Shown: positions 1-11,265, numbered from the stretch's first letter. The stretch: 64,000 nucleotides of DNA from Flavobacterium covae (GCA_019565575.1 CP067379.1:124001-188000), one strand, 5' to 3'. Numbers and translations are program-made. Notes: generated by a model from the sequence alone, not told the origin.

Positions 1-881
<881 letters not shown>

Positions 882-908
882 TCAAAAATAGATTTTCTAA
901 AACAGTTA

Positions 909-2019
909 TTATTTAATTTTATATTTTTTTATATTTTCAACAAATTGATCAAACAAATACGATGAATCGTGAGGTCCAGGACTGGCTTCCGGGTGATATT
1001 GAACTGAAAAACAATTTTTATTTATCATTCTCATACCCGCAACCGTACCATCATTTAAATGTTCGTGTGTAATTTCTAAATCTGTATGTTTTTCCAATTC
1101 ATCTCTGTTTACAGCGAAACCATGATTTTGTGAAGTAATTTCTCCTTTACCAGTAATTAAATTTTTTACGGGGTGGTTAATTCCACGGTGACCATTAAAC
1201 ATTTTATAAGTAGATACACCATTAGCTAATGCAATTACTTGGTGACCTAAACAAATACCGAATAAGGGTTTATTTTCATTTAATATTTGACGAGCTACTT
1301 CCTGTGCACTATAAAGAGGATCTGGATCACCAGGACCATTAGACAAGAAAAAACCATCAGGATCAAAACCTTTTAAATCTTCAAAAGAAGCATTATAAGG
1401 AAAAACTTTAATATAACAATCTCGTTTAGCAAGATTACGTAAGATATTCTTTTTGATCCCTAAATCTAAAGCTGAAATTTTATACGTTGCATTTTCATCA
1501 CCAAAGAAATAAGGCTCAGTAGTAGAAACTTTAGAAGCTAATTCTAGACCTTTCATATCTGGAATAGCTGCTAATTCTTTTTTAACTCTTCTATTGATGT
1601 ATCATCAGTACAGATTACCGCGTTTTGCGCACCATGATCTCGAATATAACTCACTAAAGCACGAGTGTCAACATCTGATATACAAATCAAATTTTCTTTT
1701 TAAAATAATCAAAAAGATTACTTTCAGAATTTGGGCGTGAATGAGAACTTGAAAAATTTTTACAAACTAACCCTGAAATCATAATTTTTTCAGATTCTAC
1801 TTCCGCTGCATTTACCCCATAGTTACCAATGTGTGCATTAGTAGTAACCATGATTTGACCAAAATAAGAAGGGTCGGTAAAAATTTCTTGATAACCCGTA
1901 GTACCTGTGTTAAAACAAACTTCTCCAAAAGTTTTGCCTGATATTCCTACAGATTTACCGTGAAAAATTGTTCCGTCTGCCAGAAGTAAAGTCGCAGACT
2001 GTTTTGTTGTGTGTTGCAT
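909..2019 (-). CDS. carA: Carbamoyl-phosphate synthase small subunit (two sequence frameshifts)
   Basis: Glutaminase subunit of carbamoyl-phosphate synthase, supplying ammonia to CarB for arginine and pyrimidine synthesis. Corrected length is 370 residues, normal for the family. The C-terminal class I amidotransferase domain shows the nucleophile loop GICLGHQ and the catalytic His/Glu in HPEASPGP. The start is placed at the ATG at 2019 (MQHTTKQ...), because the upstream in-frame codons run back through the terminator. The frame is lost twice, at short T-runs (1697–1701 and 1578–1583); adding one base to each restores the protein, so this is probably sequence error and not decay. A TAAATTTG box just upstream (2037–2044) may be its promoter. 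Confidence 0.93.
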
Positions 2020-2036
2020 TGTTAAAAAAAGTTTGA

Positions 2037-2044
2037 CAAATTTA
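2037..2044 (-). promoter_or_regulatory. Putative -7 box of carA promoter
   Basis: Read on the minus strand this is TAAATTTG, a match to the Bacteroidota -7 consensus TAnnTTTG, 18 bases upstream of the carA ATG. The expected -33 TTTG position falls in the terminator loop and matches only partly (TTGG). Confidence 0.4.
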
Positions 2045-2047
2045 TTC

Positions 2048-2084
2048 AAAAAAAAAGGATAAACCAATAAGTTTATCCTTTTTT
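2048..2084. terminator. Bidirectional hairpin ending the ribosomal superoperon
   Basis: GGATAAAC (2057–2064), a 6-base loop, and GTTTATCC (2071–2078), flanked by A-run and T-run on either side, so it can act as a Rho-independent terminator. It separates rplQ from carA and most likely ends the rpsL–rplQ transcript. Confidence 0.8.
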
Positions 2085-2107
2085 ATATTTATGAATTGAG
2101 CATCATA

Positions 2108-2594
2108 TTATTCTGCAGATTCAGAAGATTCTTCAGTTGCAGGAGTTTCAGCAGCACCTTCCAGCTTTTTTAGCTTTAGCTCCACCACGACGGCTTTTAG
2201 CTTTTTTAACTTCTTTTTTACCACCGTTATAGATTTCGTTGAAGTCTACGAACTCAATCATTGCCATATCAGCGTTATCTCCTAAACGGTTACCTAACTT
2301 GATGATACGAGTATATCCTCCTGGACGGTCACCTACTTTAGCAGCTACATCTCTGAATAATTCAGTAACCGCATATTTATTTCTTAAATAAGCGAAAACT
2401 GTACGACGATTATGAGTAGTATCTTCTTTTGATTTTGTTACTAAAGGCTCAACAAATTGTTTAAGTGCTTTAGCTTTAGCTACAGTTGTATTAATACGTT
2501 TATGCTCGATTAACGAACATGCCATATTAGCTAACATAGCTTTTCTATGTCCAGTCTGTCTGCTTAAATGGTTTACTTTTTTTCCGTGTCTCAT
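2108..2594 (-). CDS. rplQ: 50S ribosomal protein L17 (one CTGGAAG frameshift)
   Basis: L17 of the large subunit, last gene of the ribosomal block. [17 protein letters not shown] at the N-terminus and the lysine-rich core identify it. Corrected length is 161 residues with an acidic Glu/Ser-rich tail typical of Flavobacteriia. The frame breaks at CTTCCAG (2158–2164); removing one C gives CTTCAG, and the tail then reads on to a stop at 2108. It follows rpoA by about 60 bases, as in the alpha operon. Confidence 0.95.
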
Positions 2595-2656
2595 GACGTT
2601 GCTTTTTAAACTTCATCTTGCATCAATCCACCTTGGAGAGCAAAATATGAAGGCTA

Positions 2657-3650
2657 TTATTCTTTATCTAACTTATATTTTGACAAATCCATTCCGAACG
2701 TTAAGTTCTTATTGGCAACTAACTCATCAAGTTCAGTTAATGATTTTTTACCAAAATTGCGGAATTTCATTAAGTCATGTTTGTTGAACGATACTAAGTC
2801 TCCTAATGTATCAACTTCAGCAGCCTTTAAGCAGTTTAATGCTCTTACAGATAAGTCCATATCAACTAACTTAGTTTTCAATAACTGTCTCATGTGTAAC
2901 GATTCCTCGTCATATGATTCTGTTTGAGCAATTTCATCAGCCTCAAGAGTGATTCTCTCATCAGAGAATAACATAAAATGGTGAATTAATACCTTAGCCG
3001 CTTCCAGTTAGAGCATCTTTAGGATGGATAGAACCATCTGTTTTGATTTCAAAAACTAATTTTTCATAATCCGTTTTTTGCTCAACACGGAAGTTTTCGA
3101 TAGCGTACTTCACATTCTTTACAGGTGTAAAGATAGAATCAGTAAATATAGTACCGATTGCAGCATTTTGTTTTTTGTTTTCCTCTGCTGGAACATAACC
3201 ACGACCTTTCTCGATCGTCATTTCCATGTTCAAATTTACATTGCTGTCTAAATTACAAATTACTAATTCAGGATTTAACACTTGGAAACCTGAAATAAAT
3301 TTTTGAAAATCACCAGCAGTAATTTGATCTTTACCTGATAAAGAAATAGAAACTGATTCGTTATCGATATCTTCAATTTGACGTTTAAAACGTACTTGTT
3401 TTAAGTTAAGGATAATTTCAGTTACGTCTTCTACAACACCAGGTATAGTAGAGAACTCATGATCCACTCCTTCAATACGAATAGAAGTGATAGCATAACC
3501 CTCAAGAGCAGAAAGTAAAACTCTTCTTAAAGCGTTACCAACAGTCAATCCGTAACCTGGTTCAAGAGGTCTGAATTCGAATTTGCCTTCGAAATCAGTA
3601 GAATCGATCATGATAACTTTATCGGGCTTCTGAAAATTAAATATTGCCAT
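2657..3650 (-). CDS. rpoA: RNA polymerase alpha subunit (one CTGGAAG frameshift)
   Basis: Alpha subunit of RNA polymerase. Corrected length is 330 residues: an N-terminal dimerisation domain (starts [12 protein letters not shown], contains [18 protein letters not shown]), and a C-terminal DNA-contacting domain ([29 protein letters not shown]). The break is at CTTCCAG (3001–3007), which splits the linker between the two domains. Read as CTTCAG, the protein continues as [15 protein letters not shown]. An RpoA without its C-terminal domain would be very unlikely to persist, so this site is strong evidence that the extra base is an artefact. Confidence 0.96.
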
Positions 3651-3675
3651 AAATTTCGACTGATGTCAATTATTA

Positions 3676-4281
3676 TTATTTGTTGTACAATTCGACAATT
3701 AGTTGTTCTTTAATGTTCTCAGGGATTTGTAATCTTTGAGGAACAGAAACAAAAGTACCTTCTTTTGTATCATTATTCCACACGATCCACTCATATACTT
3801 GAGAAGCAGCAGCTAAAGAACGTTCGATTGATTCTAAAGATTTAGATTTTTCACGAACAGCAACTTTGTCACCTGGTTTTAAATGGTAAGAAGGAACGTT
3901 AACCACTTCACCATTTACTGTAATATGTCTATGAGTTACAATTTGTCTAGCAGCTCTTCTTGAAGGCGCCACACCCATTCTGTAAACTACGTTATCTAAA
4001 CGAGCTTCACATAATTGTAAAAGGATTTCACCTGTTACACCAGAAGCAGCAGAAGCTTTTTCGAATAAATTTCTGAATTGTTTTTCTAAAATACCATAAG
4101 TATATTTAGCTTTTTGCTTTTCCATTAACTGAACAGCATATTCAGATTTTTTACCTCTTTTTTTAGCTAAACCATGTTGCCCTGGAGGGTAGTTTCTTTT
4201 TTCGAAGGCTCTGTCATCTCCGAAGATTGCTTCGCCAAATTTACGAGCAATTTTAGTTTTTGGACCAGTATATCTTGCCAT
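3676..4281 (-). CDS. rpsD: 30S ribosomal protein S4
   Basis: Primary 16S rRNA binding protein of the small subunit, 201 residues, full length and uninterrupted. Starts [17 protein letters not shown]; the S4 RNA-binding fold is visible at [10 protein letters not shown] and [16 protein letters not shown]. Preceded by an unusually long, structured 123-base spacer after rpsK, a possible site of S4 autoregulation. Confidence 0.97.
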   Translation of the reverse strand: MARYTGPKTKIARKFGEAIFGDDRAFEKRNYPPGQHGLAKKRGKKSEYAVQLMEKQKAKYTYGILEKQFRNLFEKASAASGVTGEILLQLCEARLDNVVYRMGVAPSRRAARQIVTHRHITVNGEVVNVPSYHLKPGDKVAVREKSKSLESIERSLAAASQVYEWIVWNNDTKEGTFVSVPQRLQIPENIKEQLIVELYNK

Positions 4282-4298
4282 TTCTAATACATTTTTAA

Positions 4299-4352
4299 GG
4301 TTGAGATTATGAATTCAGGTCTTATTTATCCTCCGATAATCTATATTCAACC
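4299..4352 (-). promoter_or_regulatory. Structured leader upstream of rpsD
   Basis: Two nested complementary pairs: GGTTGA (4299–4304) with TCAACC (4347–4352) and GATTAT (4305–4310) with ATAATC (4336–4341). They form a hairpin with an internal bulge in the rpsK–rpsD spacer, 18 bases before the rpsD ATG. S4 represses its own synthesis through mRNA structures in other bacteria; a role here is inference. Confidence 0.35.
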
Positions 4353-4404
4353 TAGTTATACTTAATTAAATCAAACTATAAAGATGTTAAAAATTCAAAC
4401 ATCC

Positions 4405-4788
4405 TTAAACTCTACGTCTTTTTGGAGGACGACATCCGTTGTGTGGTAATGGAGTAACGTCAATAATTTCTGTCACTTCGATACCTGAGTTATGGATTGA
4501 GCGGATTGCTGATTCTCTTCCGTTTCCAGGTCCTTTTACAAACACTTTCACTTTTTTAAGACCAGCTTCTAAAGCAACTTTTGAGCAATCTTCTGCTGCC
4601 ATTTGAGCTGCATACGGAGTATTCTTTTTAGAACCTCTGAAACCCATTTTACCAGCAGATGACCAAGCTACAACTTCACCTTTCTTGTTTGTTAAAGAAA
4701 TGATGATGTTGTTAAAAGTTGAACTTACGTGCGCCTCACCAGTAGACTCAACAACAACTTTACGTTTTTTTGTATTTGCTTTCGCCAT
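4405..4788 (-). CDS. rpsK: 30S ribosomal protein S11
   Basis: S11 of the small-subunit platform, 127 residues, intact. Recognisable from [36 protein letters not shown] and the basic end PPKRRRV. It follows rpsM by 11 bases, in the conserved rpsM–rpsK–rpsD–rpoA–rplQ order. Confidence 0.97.
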   Translation of the reverse strand: MAKANTKKRKVVVESTGEAHVSSTFNNIIISLTNKKGEVVAWSSAGKMGFRGSKKNTPYAAQMAAEDCSKVALEAGLKKVKVFVKGPGNGRESAIRSIHNSGIEVTEIIDVTPLPHNGCRPPKRRRV

Positions 4789-4799
4789 ATTACTAATTA

Positions 4800-5174
4800 T
4801 TATTTAGTTGCTTTCTTCTTGTTAGCAACAGTTTTTCTTTTACCTTTTCTTGTTCTAGAATTGTTCTTAGTTCTTTGACCTCTTAAAGGAAGACCAGATC
4901 TGTGACGGATTCCTCTGTAACATCCGATATCCATTAAACGTTTGATGTTTAATGATGTTTCAGAACGTAATTCTCCTTCAATTTTGTAATAAGAAACCGC
5001 TTCACGGATTGCACCGATTTCATCGTCATTCCATTCAGACACTTTTTTATCTTGGCTTACCTGAGCTTTCTCTAAGATTTTGATAGCTCTACTTTTTCCA
5101 ATTCCGAAGATATATGTCAAAGCGATGACACCTCTTTTGTTTTTAGGTATATCTACCCCTGCTATTCTTGCCAT
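4800..5174 (-). CDS. rpsM: 30S ribosomal protein S13
   Basis: S13 of the small-subunit head, 124 residues, intact. Starts [15 protein letters not shown]; contains [10 protein letters not shown] and the C-terminal tRNA-contacting tail [19 protein letters not shown]. Two bases after the rpmJ stop. Confidence 0.97.
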   Translation of the reverse strand: MARIAGVDIPKNKRGVIALTYIFGIGKSRAIKILEKAQVSQDKKVSEWNDDEIGAIREAVSYYKIEGELRSETSLNIKRLMDIGCYRGIRHRSGLPLRGQRTKNNSRTRKGKRKTVANKKKATK

Positions 5175-5176
5175 AA

Positions 5177-5293
5177 TTATCCTTGTCTTTGTTTAAATCT
5201 AGGATTCTTTTTGTTAATAACGTATAATCTTCCTTTTCTACGAACGATAATGCATTCCGCACTTCTCTTCTTAATTGATGCTCTTACTTTCAT
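5177..5293 (-). CDS. rpmJ: 50S ribosomal protein L36, zinc-free type
   Basis: A 38-residue gene found by reading between infA and rps[17 protein letters not shown] and the end PRFKQRQG. It has only one cysteine and lacks the Cys/His zinc ribbon of classical L36, so it is the C-minus form (the YkgO-like paralogue elsewhere). Position between infA and rpsM is canonical. Confidence 0.93.
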   Translation of the reverse strand: MKVRASIKKRSAECIIVRRKGRLYVINKKNPRFKQRQG

Positions 5294-5294
5294 T

Positions 5295-5510
5295 TTAGTA
5301 TCTATAAGTAATTCTTGCTTTAGACAAATCGTAAGGGCTCATTTCTAGTTTCACTTTGTCACCAGGTAACAATTTGATGTAGTGCATACGCATTTTTCCA
5401 GAAATGTGAGCAATTACAACATGCCCGTTTTCTAATTCTACACGGAACATGGCATTGGACAATGCCTCTATAATTGTTCCATCTTGTTCAATTGCTGATT
5501 GTTTTGCCAT
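5295..5510 (-). CDS. infA: Translation initiation factor IF-1
   Basis: IF-1, 71 residues, a single OB/S1-like fold that occupies the ribosomal A site during initiation. Sequence starts [20 protein letters not shown] and contains [17 protein letters not shown]. One base separates it from secY and one from rpmJ, so it is tightly coupled in the operon. Confidence 0.97.
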   Translation of the reverse strand: MAKQSAIEQDGTIIEALSNAMFRVELENGHVVIAHISGKMRMHYIKLLPGDKVKLEMSPYDLSKARITYRY

Positions 5511-5511
5511 A

Positions 5512-6858
5512 TTAAGCTACTGCTTTTCTGTTTTTACCTGTTTTCATCAAACCATCATAATGCTGATTCAACAAGTATGAATTGATTTGTTGAATTGTAT
5601 CTATTGCAACTCCAACCAAAATCAAGAGTGATGTACCACCAAAGAACAATGCCCATTGTTGCTGTACTCCTAACACATTCATAACAATAGCTGGGAACAC
5701 AGCTAACAATGCTAAGAAGATAGCTCCTGGGAATGTAATTAAAGACATCACATGATCTAAAAAGTCAGCTGTTTCCATTCCAGGCTTAACTCCTGGGATA
5801 AAACCACCACTTCTCTTTAAATCATCAGCCATTCTTGTTGTTGGCATAGTAATAGCAGTGTAAAAGTACGTAAAAATTACAATTAACGTAGCAAACACTA
5901 AATTATACTCCCAACCAAATATATTTTGGAATCTTGTACTGATCGATTGAGCTGTTTCAGAAGATGATAAACCAGCCACGGCAGCAGGTATAAACATAAT
6001 AGCTTGCGCAAAGATGATTGGCATAACACCTGAAGCATTCAACTTCAAAGGAATAAATTGACGATTACCCCCCATCAAGTCTTGCTCTAGATCTCCAGAA
6101 ACGGTACGGCGTGCATATTGCACTGCCACTTTTCTAACTGCCATAGTCATTAAAACGCAGGCAATAATGACAAGTAACCACACGATGATTTCTACAACAA
6201 TCTTCATTAAACCTCCGTTGTTTTGAGAAACAGCAGATGAAAACTCCTGAGCAAATGCTTGTGGTAAACGAGCAACAATACCTACTAAGATTAACAACGA
6301 AATACCGTTTCCGATACCTTTATCTGTAATTTTTTCACCTAACCACATCGCAAATAAAGTACCAGTAGTTAAAATTAATACAGATGAGAACAAGAAAGCA
6401 AATGAATTAAATCCTAATAAAAATGCTTCACCTGGTAAAGTACGGTATAAGTTATAAATATAACCAGGACCTTGAATTAACGTAATACCAATAGTTAACC
6501 ATCTTGTAATTTGGTTCATCTTTTTTCTTCCACTTTCTCCTTCTTTTTGTAATTTTTGCAAATAAGGGATAGCGATTCCCATTAACTGAACTACAATTGA
6601 AGCAGAAATATAAGGCATTATACCCAACGCAAAAACAGATGCTTGTGAAAAAGCACCTCCCGTAAATACATTAATTAACCAACCAATACCTTTATCAGTC
6701 TGATTGGTTAACCCTTGCAACTTAGTCGCATCAATTCCCGGCAATGTTACGTGAGCTCCGAAACGATAAACTAACAGAAGTCCTAATGTAAATAGGACTC
6801 TGTTTCTTAGTTCCTCAATTTTCCAAACGTTTTGTAACGATTCAATAAATTTTTTCAT
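5512..6858 (-). CDS. secY: Protein translocase subunit SecY
   Basis: Channel-forming subunit of the Sec translocon in the inner membrane, 448 residues, intact. About ten hydrophobic helices are visible; diagnostic parts are [12 protein letters not shown] near residue 33, [20 protein letters not shown], and the cytoplasmic [10 protein letters not shown] loop. Starts [18 protein letters not shown]. It lies 14 bases after rplO, in the standard spc position. Confidence 0.97.
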   Translation of the reverse strand: MKKFIESLQNVWKIEELRNRVLFTLGLLLVYRFGAHVTLPGIDATKLQGLTNQTDKGIGWLINVFTGGAFSQASVFALGIMPYISASIVVQLMGIAIPYLQKLQKEGESGRKKMNQITRWLTIGITLIQGPGYIYNLYRTLPGEAFLLGFNSFAFLFSSVLILTTGTLFAMWLGEKITDKGIGNGISLLILVGIVARLPQAFAQEFSSAVSQNNGGLMKIVVEIIVWLLVIIACVLMTMAVRKVAVQYARRTVSGDLEQDLMGGNRQFIPLKLNASGVMPIIFAQAIMFIPAAVAGLSSSETAQSISTRFQNIFGWEYNLVFATLIVIFTYFYTAITMPTTRMADDLKRSGGFIPGVKPGMETADFLDHVMSLITFPGAIFLALLAVFPAIVMNVLGVQQQWALFFGGTSLLILVGVAIDTIQQINSYLLNQHYDGLMKTGKNRKAVA

Positions 6859-6872
6859 CGTGTCTAGAAAAT

Positions 6873-7325
6873 TTATAATTCTATAGCTTCTCCTCCAGCT
6901 GCTTCAATAGCTGCTTTAGCAGATGCTGTGAATTTGTGTGCACTAACTTTTAATTTAGTTTTAAGCTCACCTCTACCTAAAATCTTAACAACTTCAGTTT
7001 TAGTAGCTAAACGATTTGCAACTAAAGTAGCAAAATCTACTGTATCAGTTACAACACCATTATCAACTAGAGCTTGTAAAGTATCTAAGTTTACACCTTG
7101 ATATTCAACTCTATTGATATTTTTGAAACCAAACTTAGGAACACGTCTTTGAAGAGGCATTTGCCCTCCTTCAAAACCAATTTTTTTAGAGTAACCTGAA
7201 CGAGATTTAGCTCCTTTGTGACCACGTGCAGCAGTACCACCTTTACCAGAACCTTCTCCTCTACCTACTCTTTTATTTTGGTTATGTGTTGAACCTTCAG
7301 CTGGCTGTAAATTACTTAAATTCAT
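6873..7325 (-). CDS. rplO: 50S ribosomal protein L15
   Basis: L15 of the large subunit, 150 residues from the ATG at 7325 (MNLSNLQPAEGSTHNQ). An ATG three codons upstream also exists, but homologues start at MNLSN. Contains the glycine-rich RGEGSGKGGTAARGHKG segment and GFEGGQMPLQRR. Note an intact CTGAAG in PAEGS, showing that not every copy of that hexamer is altered. Confidence 0.96.
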   Translation of the reverse strand: MNLSNLQPAEGSTHNQNKRVGRGEGSGKGGTAARGHKGAKSRSGYSKKIGFEGGQMPLQRRVPKFGFKNINRVEYQGVNLDTLQALVDNGVVTDTVDFATLVANRLATKTEVVKILGRGELKTKLKVSAHKFTASAKAAIEAAGGEAIEL

Positions 7326-7337
7326 AACAGTCATTTG

Positions 7338-7520
7338 TTATTTAGTTTCTTCTGTAGAAACTAAGTGTTTAACTTTATTTACCATTCCAAGGATAGCAGG
7401 AGTTCCTTCATGCTCAACTACTTGACCCATTTTACGAAGTCCTAAAGCTTGCATTGTTCTCTTTTGATCCTGAGGACAATTAATAATGCTTCTTACTTGT
7501 TTTACTAATATCTTAGCCAT
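7338..7520 (-). CDS. rpmD: 50S ribosomal protein L30
   Basis: L30, 60 residues, intact: MAKILVKQVRSIINCP, LRKMGQVVEHEGTPAI. Sits between rpsE and rplO with spacers of about 12 bases, the canonical order. Confidence 0.95.
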   Translation of the reverse strand: MAKILVKQVRSIINCPQDQKRTMQALGLRKMGQVVEHEGTPAILGMVNKVKHLVSTEETK

Positions 7521-7532
7521 AATTTCCTTGAA

Positions 7533-8058
7533 TTAACCTTTGAATACTTTCTCTAAAGATACTCCTCTTTGTTTAGCCACAGTAACTGCACTTCTCATTT
7601 GCAGTAAAGCATCAAAAGTTGCTTTTACCACATTATGAGGATTAGAAGAACCTTGAGATTTAGATAATACATCGTGAACTCCTACTGATTCAAGAACCGC
7701 ACGTACAGCACCACCTGCAATTACTCCAGTACCATGAGAAGCTGGCATTAATAATACTCTAGCTCCACCAAACTTACCTTTTTGTTCGTGTGGTACAGAT
7801 TGTCCACTCAAAGGAATTCTTACTAAGTTTTTCTTAGCATCTTCTACTGCTTTTGCAATAGCTTCCAGAAACGTCTTTAGATTTTCCTAATCCGTGACCC
7901 ACTACACCGTTCTCGTCACCTACTACTACGATAGCTGAAAAACCAAATGCTCTACCACCTTTAGTAACTTTAGTAACACGATTAACACTAACCAAACGAT
8001 CTTTCAATTCAAGACCTCCTGGTTTTACTAGTTCTACGTTTTTATAATTATGATACAT
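7533..8058 (-). CDS. rpsE: 30S ribosomal protein S5 (one CTGGAAG frameshift)
   Basis: S5, involved in decoding fidelity. Corrected length is 174 residues. The N-terminal dsRNA-binding fold ([36 protein letters not shown]) and the C-terminal domain ([30 protein letters not shown]) are in different frames, split at CTTCCAG (7862–7868). Reading CTTCAG gives the expected junction [16 protein letters not shown]. Confidence 0.95.
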
Positions 8059-8064
8059 AATTTC

Positions 8065-8418
8065 TTAGAATTTTAATCCAGCCGCTCTAGCGCCTTCTGC
8101 TAATGATTGAACACGACCATGGTATAAATAACCACCTCTATCAAATGTTACTGTATCGATACCTGCTTTTAAAGCTTTTTCAGCAAGTAATTTTCCAACT
8201 ACTGCTGCTACTTCAATTTTAGTACCTTTAGCATCCACCTCTTTTTCACGAGAAGAAGCTGCTAATAATGTAACACCATTTACATCATCTATAAGCTGAG
8301 CATAGATTTCTTTGTTACTTCTGAATACAGATAAACGAGGTCTTGCAGCTGTACCGCTTACAATTTTTCTAATTCTGTACTGTATTCTTTGTCTTCTTTC
8401 AGATTTTGTTAATGACAT
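8065..8418 (-). CDS. rplR: 50S ribosomal protein L18
   Basis: L18, 5S rRNA-binding, 117 residues, intact. [19 protein letters not shown] at the start and the family-typical C-terminus [20 protein letters not shown]. Six bases after rpsE reading backwards, in the spc order. Confidence 0.96.
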   Translation of the reverse strand: MSLTKSERRQRIQYRIRKIVSGTAARPRLSVFRSNKEIYAQLIDDVNGVTLLAASSREKEVDAKGTKIEVAAVVGKLLAEKALKAGIDTVTFDRGGYLYHGRVQSLAEGARAAGLKF

Positions 8419-8429
8419 AATCTTAATTT

Positions 8430-8976
8430 TTAAGCTGATTTACCTGCTTTTCTTCTTAATACTTCACCTACAAACTTAATACCTTTTCCTTTATATGGTT
8501 CAGGCTTACGGAAAGAACGGATTTTAGCCGCTACTTGCCCTAATAATTGTTTATCATAAGAAGTTAGCTTTACAATAGGATTTTTACCTTTTTCAGAAAC
8601 AGTTTCCACAGTTACCTCTGGAAGCTACTTCTAAAACGATATTATGAGAATACCCTAAAGCTAAATCAAGTTTATTCCCTTGATTAGAAGCACGGTATCC
8701 AACACCTACTAATTCTAATTCTTTTGTAAAACCAGTAGATACACCAGTAATCATGTTATTAATTAAAGCTCTAAATAAACCGTGTTGAGCTCTTTCTTCT
8801 TTGCTATCTGCAGCTCTTGAAACAAGAACTTGATTTTCTTCAATAGTTACTGTTACGTTGTCAGTAATCTCTTGAGAAAGCTCTCCTAATTTCCCTTTTA
8901 CAGTAATAACTGAATCTTTTAATTCTACAGTTACTCCAGCAGGAATGGCGATTGGACTTTTACCTATTCTTGACAT
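8430..8976 (-). CDS. rplF: 50S ribosomal protein L6 (one CTGGAAG frameshift)
   Basis: L6 near the GTPase-associated centre. Corrected length 181 residues. Start [27 protein letters not shown] in the first domain; the C-terminal signature [16 protein letters not shown] and KAGKSA end lie in another frame. The break is CTGGAAG on the plus strand (8618–8624); reading CTGAAG gives [17 protein letters not shown]. Stop at 8430. Confidence 0.95.
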
Positions 8977-8990
8977 CTCTTAACTCTTTT

Positions 8991-9388
8991 TTAGTATACG
9001 TAACAAATTACCTCACCACCTACATTTAACTGTCTAGCTTGCTTGTCAGTCATTACTCCTTTAGAAGTAGAAACAATAGCAACGCCTAAACCATTTAAAA
9101 TTCTAGGTAATTTAGTGGCACCTGCATACTTACGTAAACCTGGTTTACTAATTCTTTGAATGTTCTTGATTACCGCTTCCTTAGTATCTTTATCATACTT
9201 TAAAGCGATTTTGATTGTTCCTTGAACAGTCTCATTTTCGAATTTGTAGCTAAGGATATAACCTTGATCGAATAAGATTTTTGTGATTTCTTTTTAAGAT
9301 TAGATGCAGGAATCTCTACCACTTTGTGGCTTGCCTTCGAAGCATTTCTAATTCTTGTTAAGAAATCCGCAATTGGATCTGTATACAT
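8991..9388 (-). CDS. rpsH: 30S ribosomal protein S8 (one homopolymer frameshift)
   Basis: S8, a primary 16S rRNA binder. Start chosen at 9388 ([16 protein letters not shown]), because further upstream the frame would run into the spacer hairpin. Corrected length 132 residues. The frame is lost at the T-run 9291–9295 (one T missing), after SNLKKE; the rest ([42 protein letters not shown]) reads to a stop at 8991. Confidence 0.94.
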
Positions 9389-9402
9389 ATAAACAAAATT
9401 GC

Positions 9403-9445
9403 GGTTATGGTTTTCAACCCACACTCGTGGGTTGAACCTATAACC
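9403..9445 (-). promoter_or_regulatory. Long hairpin in the rpsN–rpsH spacer
   Basis: CAACCCAC (9415–9422) pairs with GTGGGTTG (9427–9434) over a 4-base loop; below it GGTT pairs with AACC and GGTTAT (9403–9408) with ATAACC (9440–9445). About 18 base pairs with two small bulges, 15 bases before the rpsH start. No U-run follows, so it is not an obvious terminator. It may be a regulatory element for rpsH. Confidence 0.5.
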
Positions 9446-9468
9446 TGTTAATAATCTCTTTTATAATC

Positions 9469-9738
9469 TTACCAGCTAGCTTTTCTAACTCCTGGTATCA
9501 ATCCTTGGTTTGCCATTTCACGGAAAGTTACACGTGAAATACCGAATTGACGCATATACCCTCTTGGTCTACCTGTTAATTTACAACGATTGTGCAAACG
9601 AACTGGCGAAGCATTCTTTGGTAATTTTTGCAAAGATACATAATCTCCAGCTTCTAACAAAGCTTTTCTTTTCTCTGCATATTTTTCTACCGTTTTTTGT
9701 CTTTTCACCTCGCGGGCTTTCATTGATTCTTTAGCCAT
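9469..9738 (-). CDS. rpsN: 30S ribosomal protein S14, zinc-free type
   Basis: S14, 89 residues, intact: [17 protein letters not shown], then [19 protein letters not shown]. The longer form without the CxxC zinc motif, matching the zinc-free L36 in the same operon. Three bases from rplE. Confidence 0.96.
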   Translation of the reverse strand: MAKESMKAREVKRQKTVEKYAEKRKALLEAGDYVSLQKLPKNASPVRLHNRCKLTGRPRGYMRQFGISRVTFREMANQGLIPGVRKASW

Positions 9739-9741
9739 GTC

Positions 9742-10293
9742 TTAATTCTTTTTAAAAGGTAAACCTAATTCAGCTAATAATGATTTTGCTTCCTTATCTG
9801 TTTGTGCAGATGTTACGAAAGTAATATCCATACCCGTAATTTTATTTACTTTATCGATATCAATTTCAGGGAAGATAATTTGCTCAAGAACTCCAAGGTT
9901 GTAATTTCCTCTACCGTCAAAACCTGTAGATTTAATACCGTTAAAGTCTCTCACACGCGGCAATGAAGCGGTGATCAAACGATCTAAAAACTCATACATT
10001 CTTTCTCCACGTAAAGTTACTTTTGCACCAATTGGCATCCCTTTTCTTAATTTAAAAGACGCAACGTCTTTTTTAGAAATAGTAGCTACTGCTTTTTGAC
10101 CAGTAATCTTTGTCAATTCTTCTACAGCATATTCGATAAGTTTTTTATCTGAAACCGCTGCGCCAACTCCTTTACTTAAAACGATTTTTTCCAATTTAGG
10201 AACTTGCATTACGTTTTTGTAACCAGATTCAGCTGTAAGAGCAGCAATTACTCTGCTCTTATATTCTTCTTTTAGTCTAGGTATATAAGCCAT
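9742..10293 (-). CDS. rplE: 50S ribosomal protein L5
   Basis: L5, 5S rRNA-binding, 183 residues from the ATG at 10293 ([15 protein letters not shown]); a GTG one codon upstream overlaps the rplX stop and is less likely. Visible L5 signatures are [17 protein letters not shown] and [16 protein letters not shown]. Intact. Confidence 0.96.
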   Translation of the reverse strand: MAYIPRLKEEYKSRVIAALTAESGYKNVMQVPKLEKIVLSKGVGAAVSDKKLIEYAVEELTKITGQKAVATISKKDVASFKLRKGMPIGAKVTLRGERMYEFLDRLITASLPRVRDFNGIKSTGFDGRGNYNLGVLEQIIFPEIDIDKVNKITGMDITFVTSAQTDKEAKSLLAELGLPFKKN

Positions 10294-10295
10294 CA

Positions 10296-10606
10296 CTATA
10301 ATACTTGATTAGATTTTTTTGAAAATCTTACTTTCTTATCTCCTTCTACTTTAAAACCAACTTTAGTAGCATTACCTTTAGCATCTACTAACATTAAGTT
10401 TGAAACGTGTATAGGAGCTTCTTTTTAACGATTCCACCTTGAGGATTTTGAGCACTTGGCTTAGTGTGTTTAGACACTATATTTACCCCCTCAACTACCG
10501 CTTTGTTTTTTTCACGAATTACACGTAAAACCTTACCTTCAGCACCTTTGTGGTCACCTGCGATAACCTTTACAGTGTCACCTGATTTTATTTTTAGCTT
10601 CATCAT
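10296..10606 (-). CDS. rplX: 50S ribosomal protein L24 (one homopolymer frameshift)
   Basis: L24, assembly initiator with a KOW motif ([20 protein letters not shown]). Corrected length 103 residues. One T is missing in the run 10422–10426; with it restored the sequence continues [15 protein letters not shown] and ends KKSNQVL at 10296, two bases upstream of the rplE ATG. Confidence 0.93.
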
Positions 10607-10617
10607 CGTAATAATAA

Positions 10618-10986
10618 TTAAAGCACTTCTGGTGCTAATGATACAATTTTCATGAATTGTTTTTCACGAAGTTCTCTAGCTACTGGACCGAATACACGAG
10701 TTCCTCTCATTTCACCTGCTGCATTTAACAACACACAAGCGTTATCATCGAAACGGATATAAGATCCATCTGCTCTTCTTACTTCTTTTTTAGTTCTAAC
10801 AACAACTGCAGTTGAAACCGCACCTTTCTTAACGTTTCCGTTAGGAGTTGCATCTTTGATAGCTACTACAATTTTGTCACCAACTGAGGCGTAACGTCTT
10901 TTTGTTCCACCTAAAACACGGATAGTTAAAACTTCTTTAGCTCCCGTATTATCTGCTACTTTTAGTCTTGATTCTTGTTGTACCAT
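10618..10986 (-). CDS. rplN: 50S ribosomal protein L14
   Basis: L14, 122 residues, intact. [19 protein letters not shown] and the family signature segment [30 protein letters not shown]. Two bases after rpsQ. Confidence 0.97.
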   Translation of the reverse strand: MVQQESRLKVADNTGAKEVLTIRVLGGTKRRYASVGDKIVVAIKDATPNGNVKKGAVSTAVVVRTKKEVRRADGSYIRFDDNACVLLNAAGEMRGTRVFGPVARELREKQFMKIVSLAPEVL

Positions 10987-10988
10987 AA

Positions 10989-11246
10989 TTATTTCGCTCT
11001 TTCAATGATTTCAACTAATCTCCAACACTTAGTTTTACTTAATGGACGAGTTTCCATGATTTTCACTGTATCACCAATGTTACAGTCATTCTTTTCGTCG
11101 TGTGCAACATATTTCTTAGTTTTTAACACGAACTTACCATATAATGGGTGTTTTACTTTAGTTACTTGAGAAACAACAATAGACTTATCCATTTTGTTAG
11201 AAGTAACAACACCAACTCTCTCTTTTCTTAAATTTCTTTTTTCCAT
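10989..11246 (-). CDS. rpsQ: 30S ribosomal protein S17
   Basis: S17, 85 residues, intact. [19 protein letters not shown], then [18 protein letters not shown] and the end [15 protein letters not shown]. In the rplP–rpmC–rpsQ–rplN order. Confidence 0.96.
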   Translation of the reverse strand: MEKRNLRKERVGVVTSNKMDKSIVVSQVTKVKHPLYGKFVLKTKKYVAHDEKNDCNIGDTVKIMETRPLSKTKCWRLVEIIERAK

Positions 11247-11265
11247 CTTTTCAGCTGAATACTAT

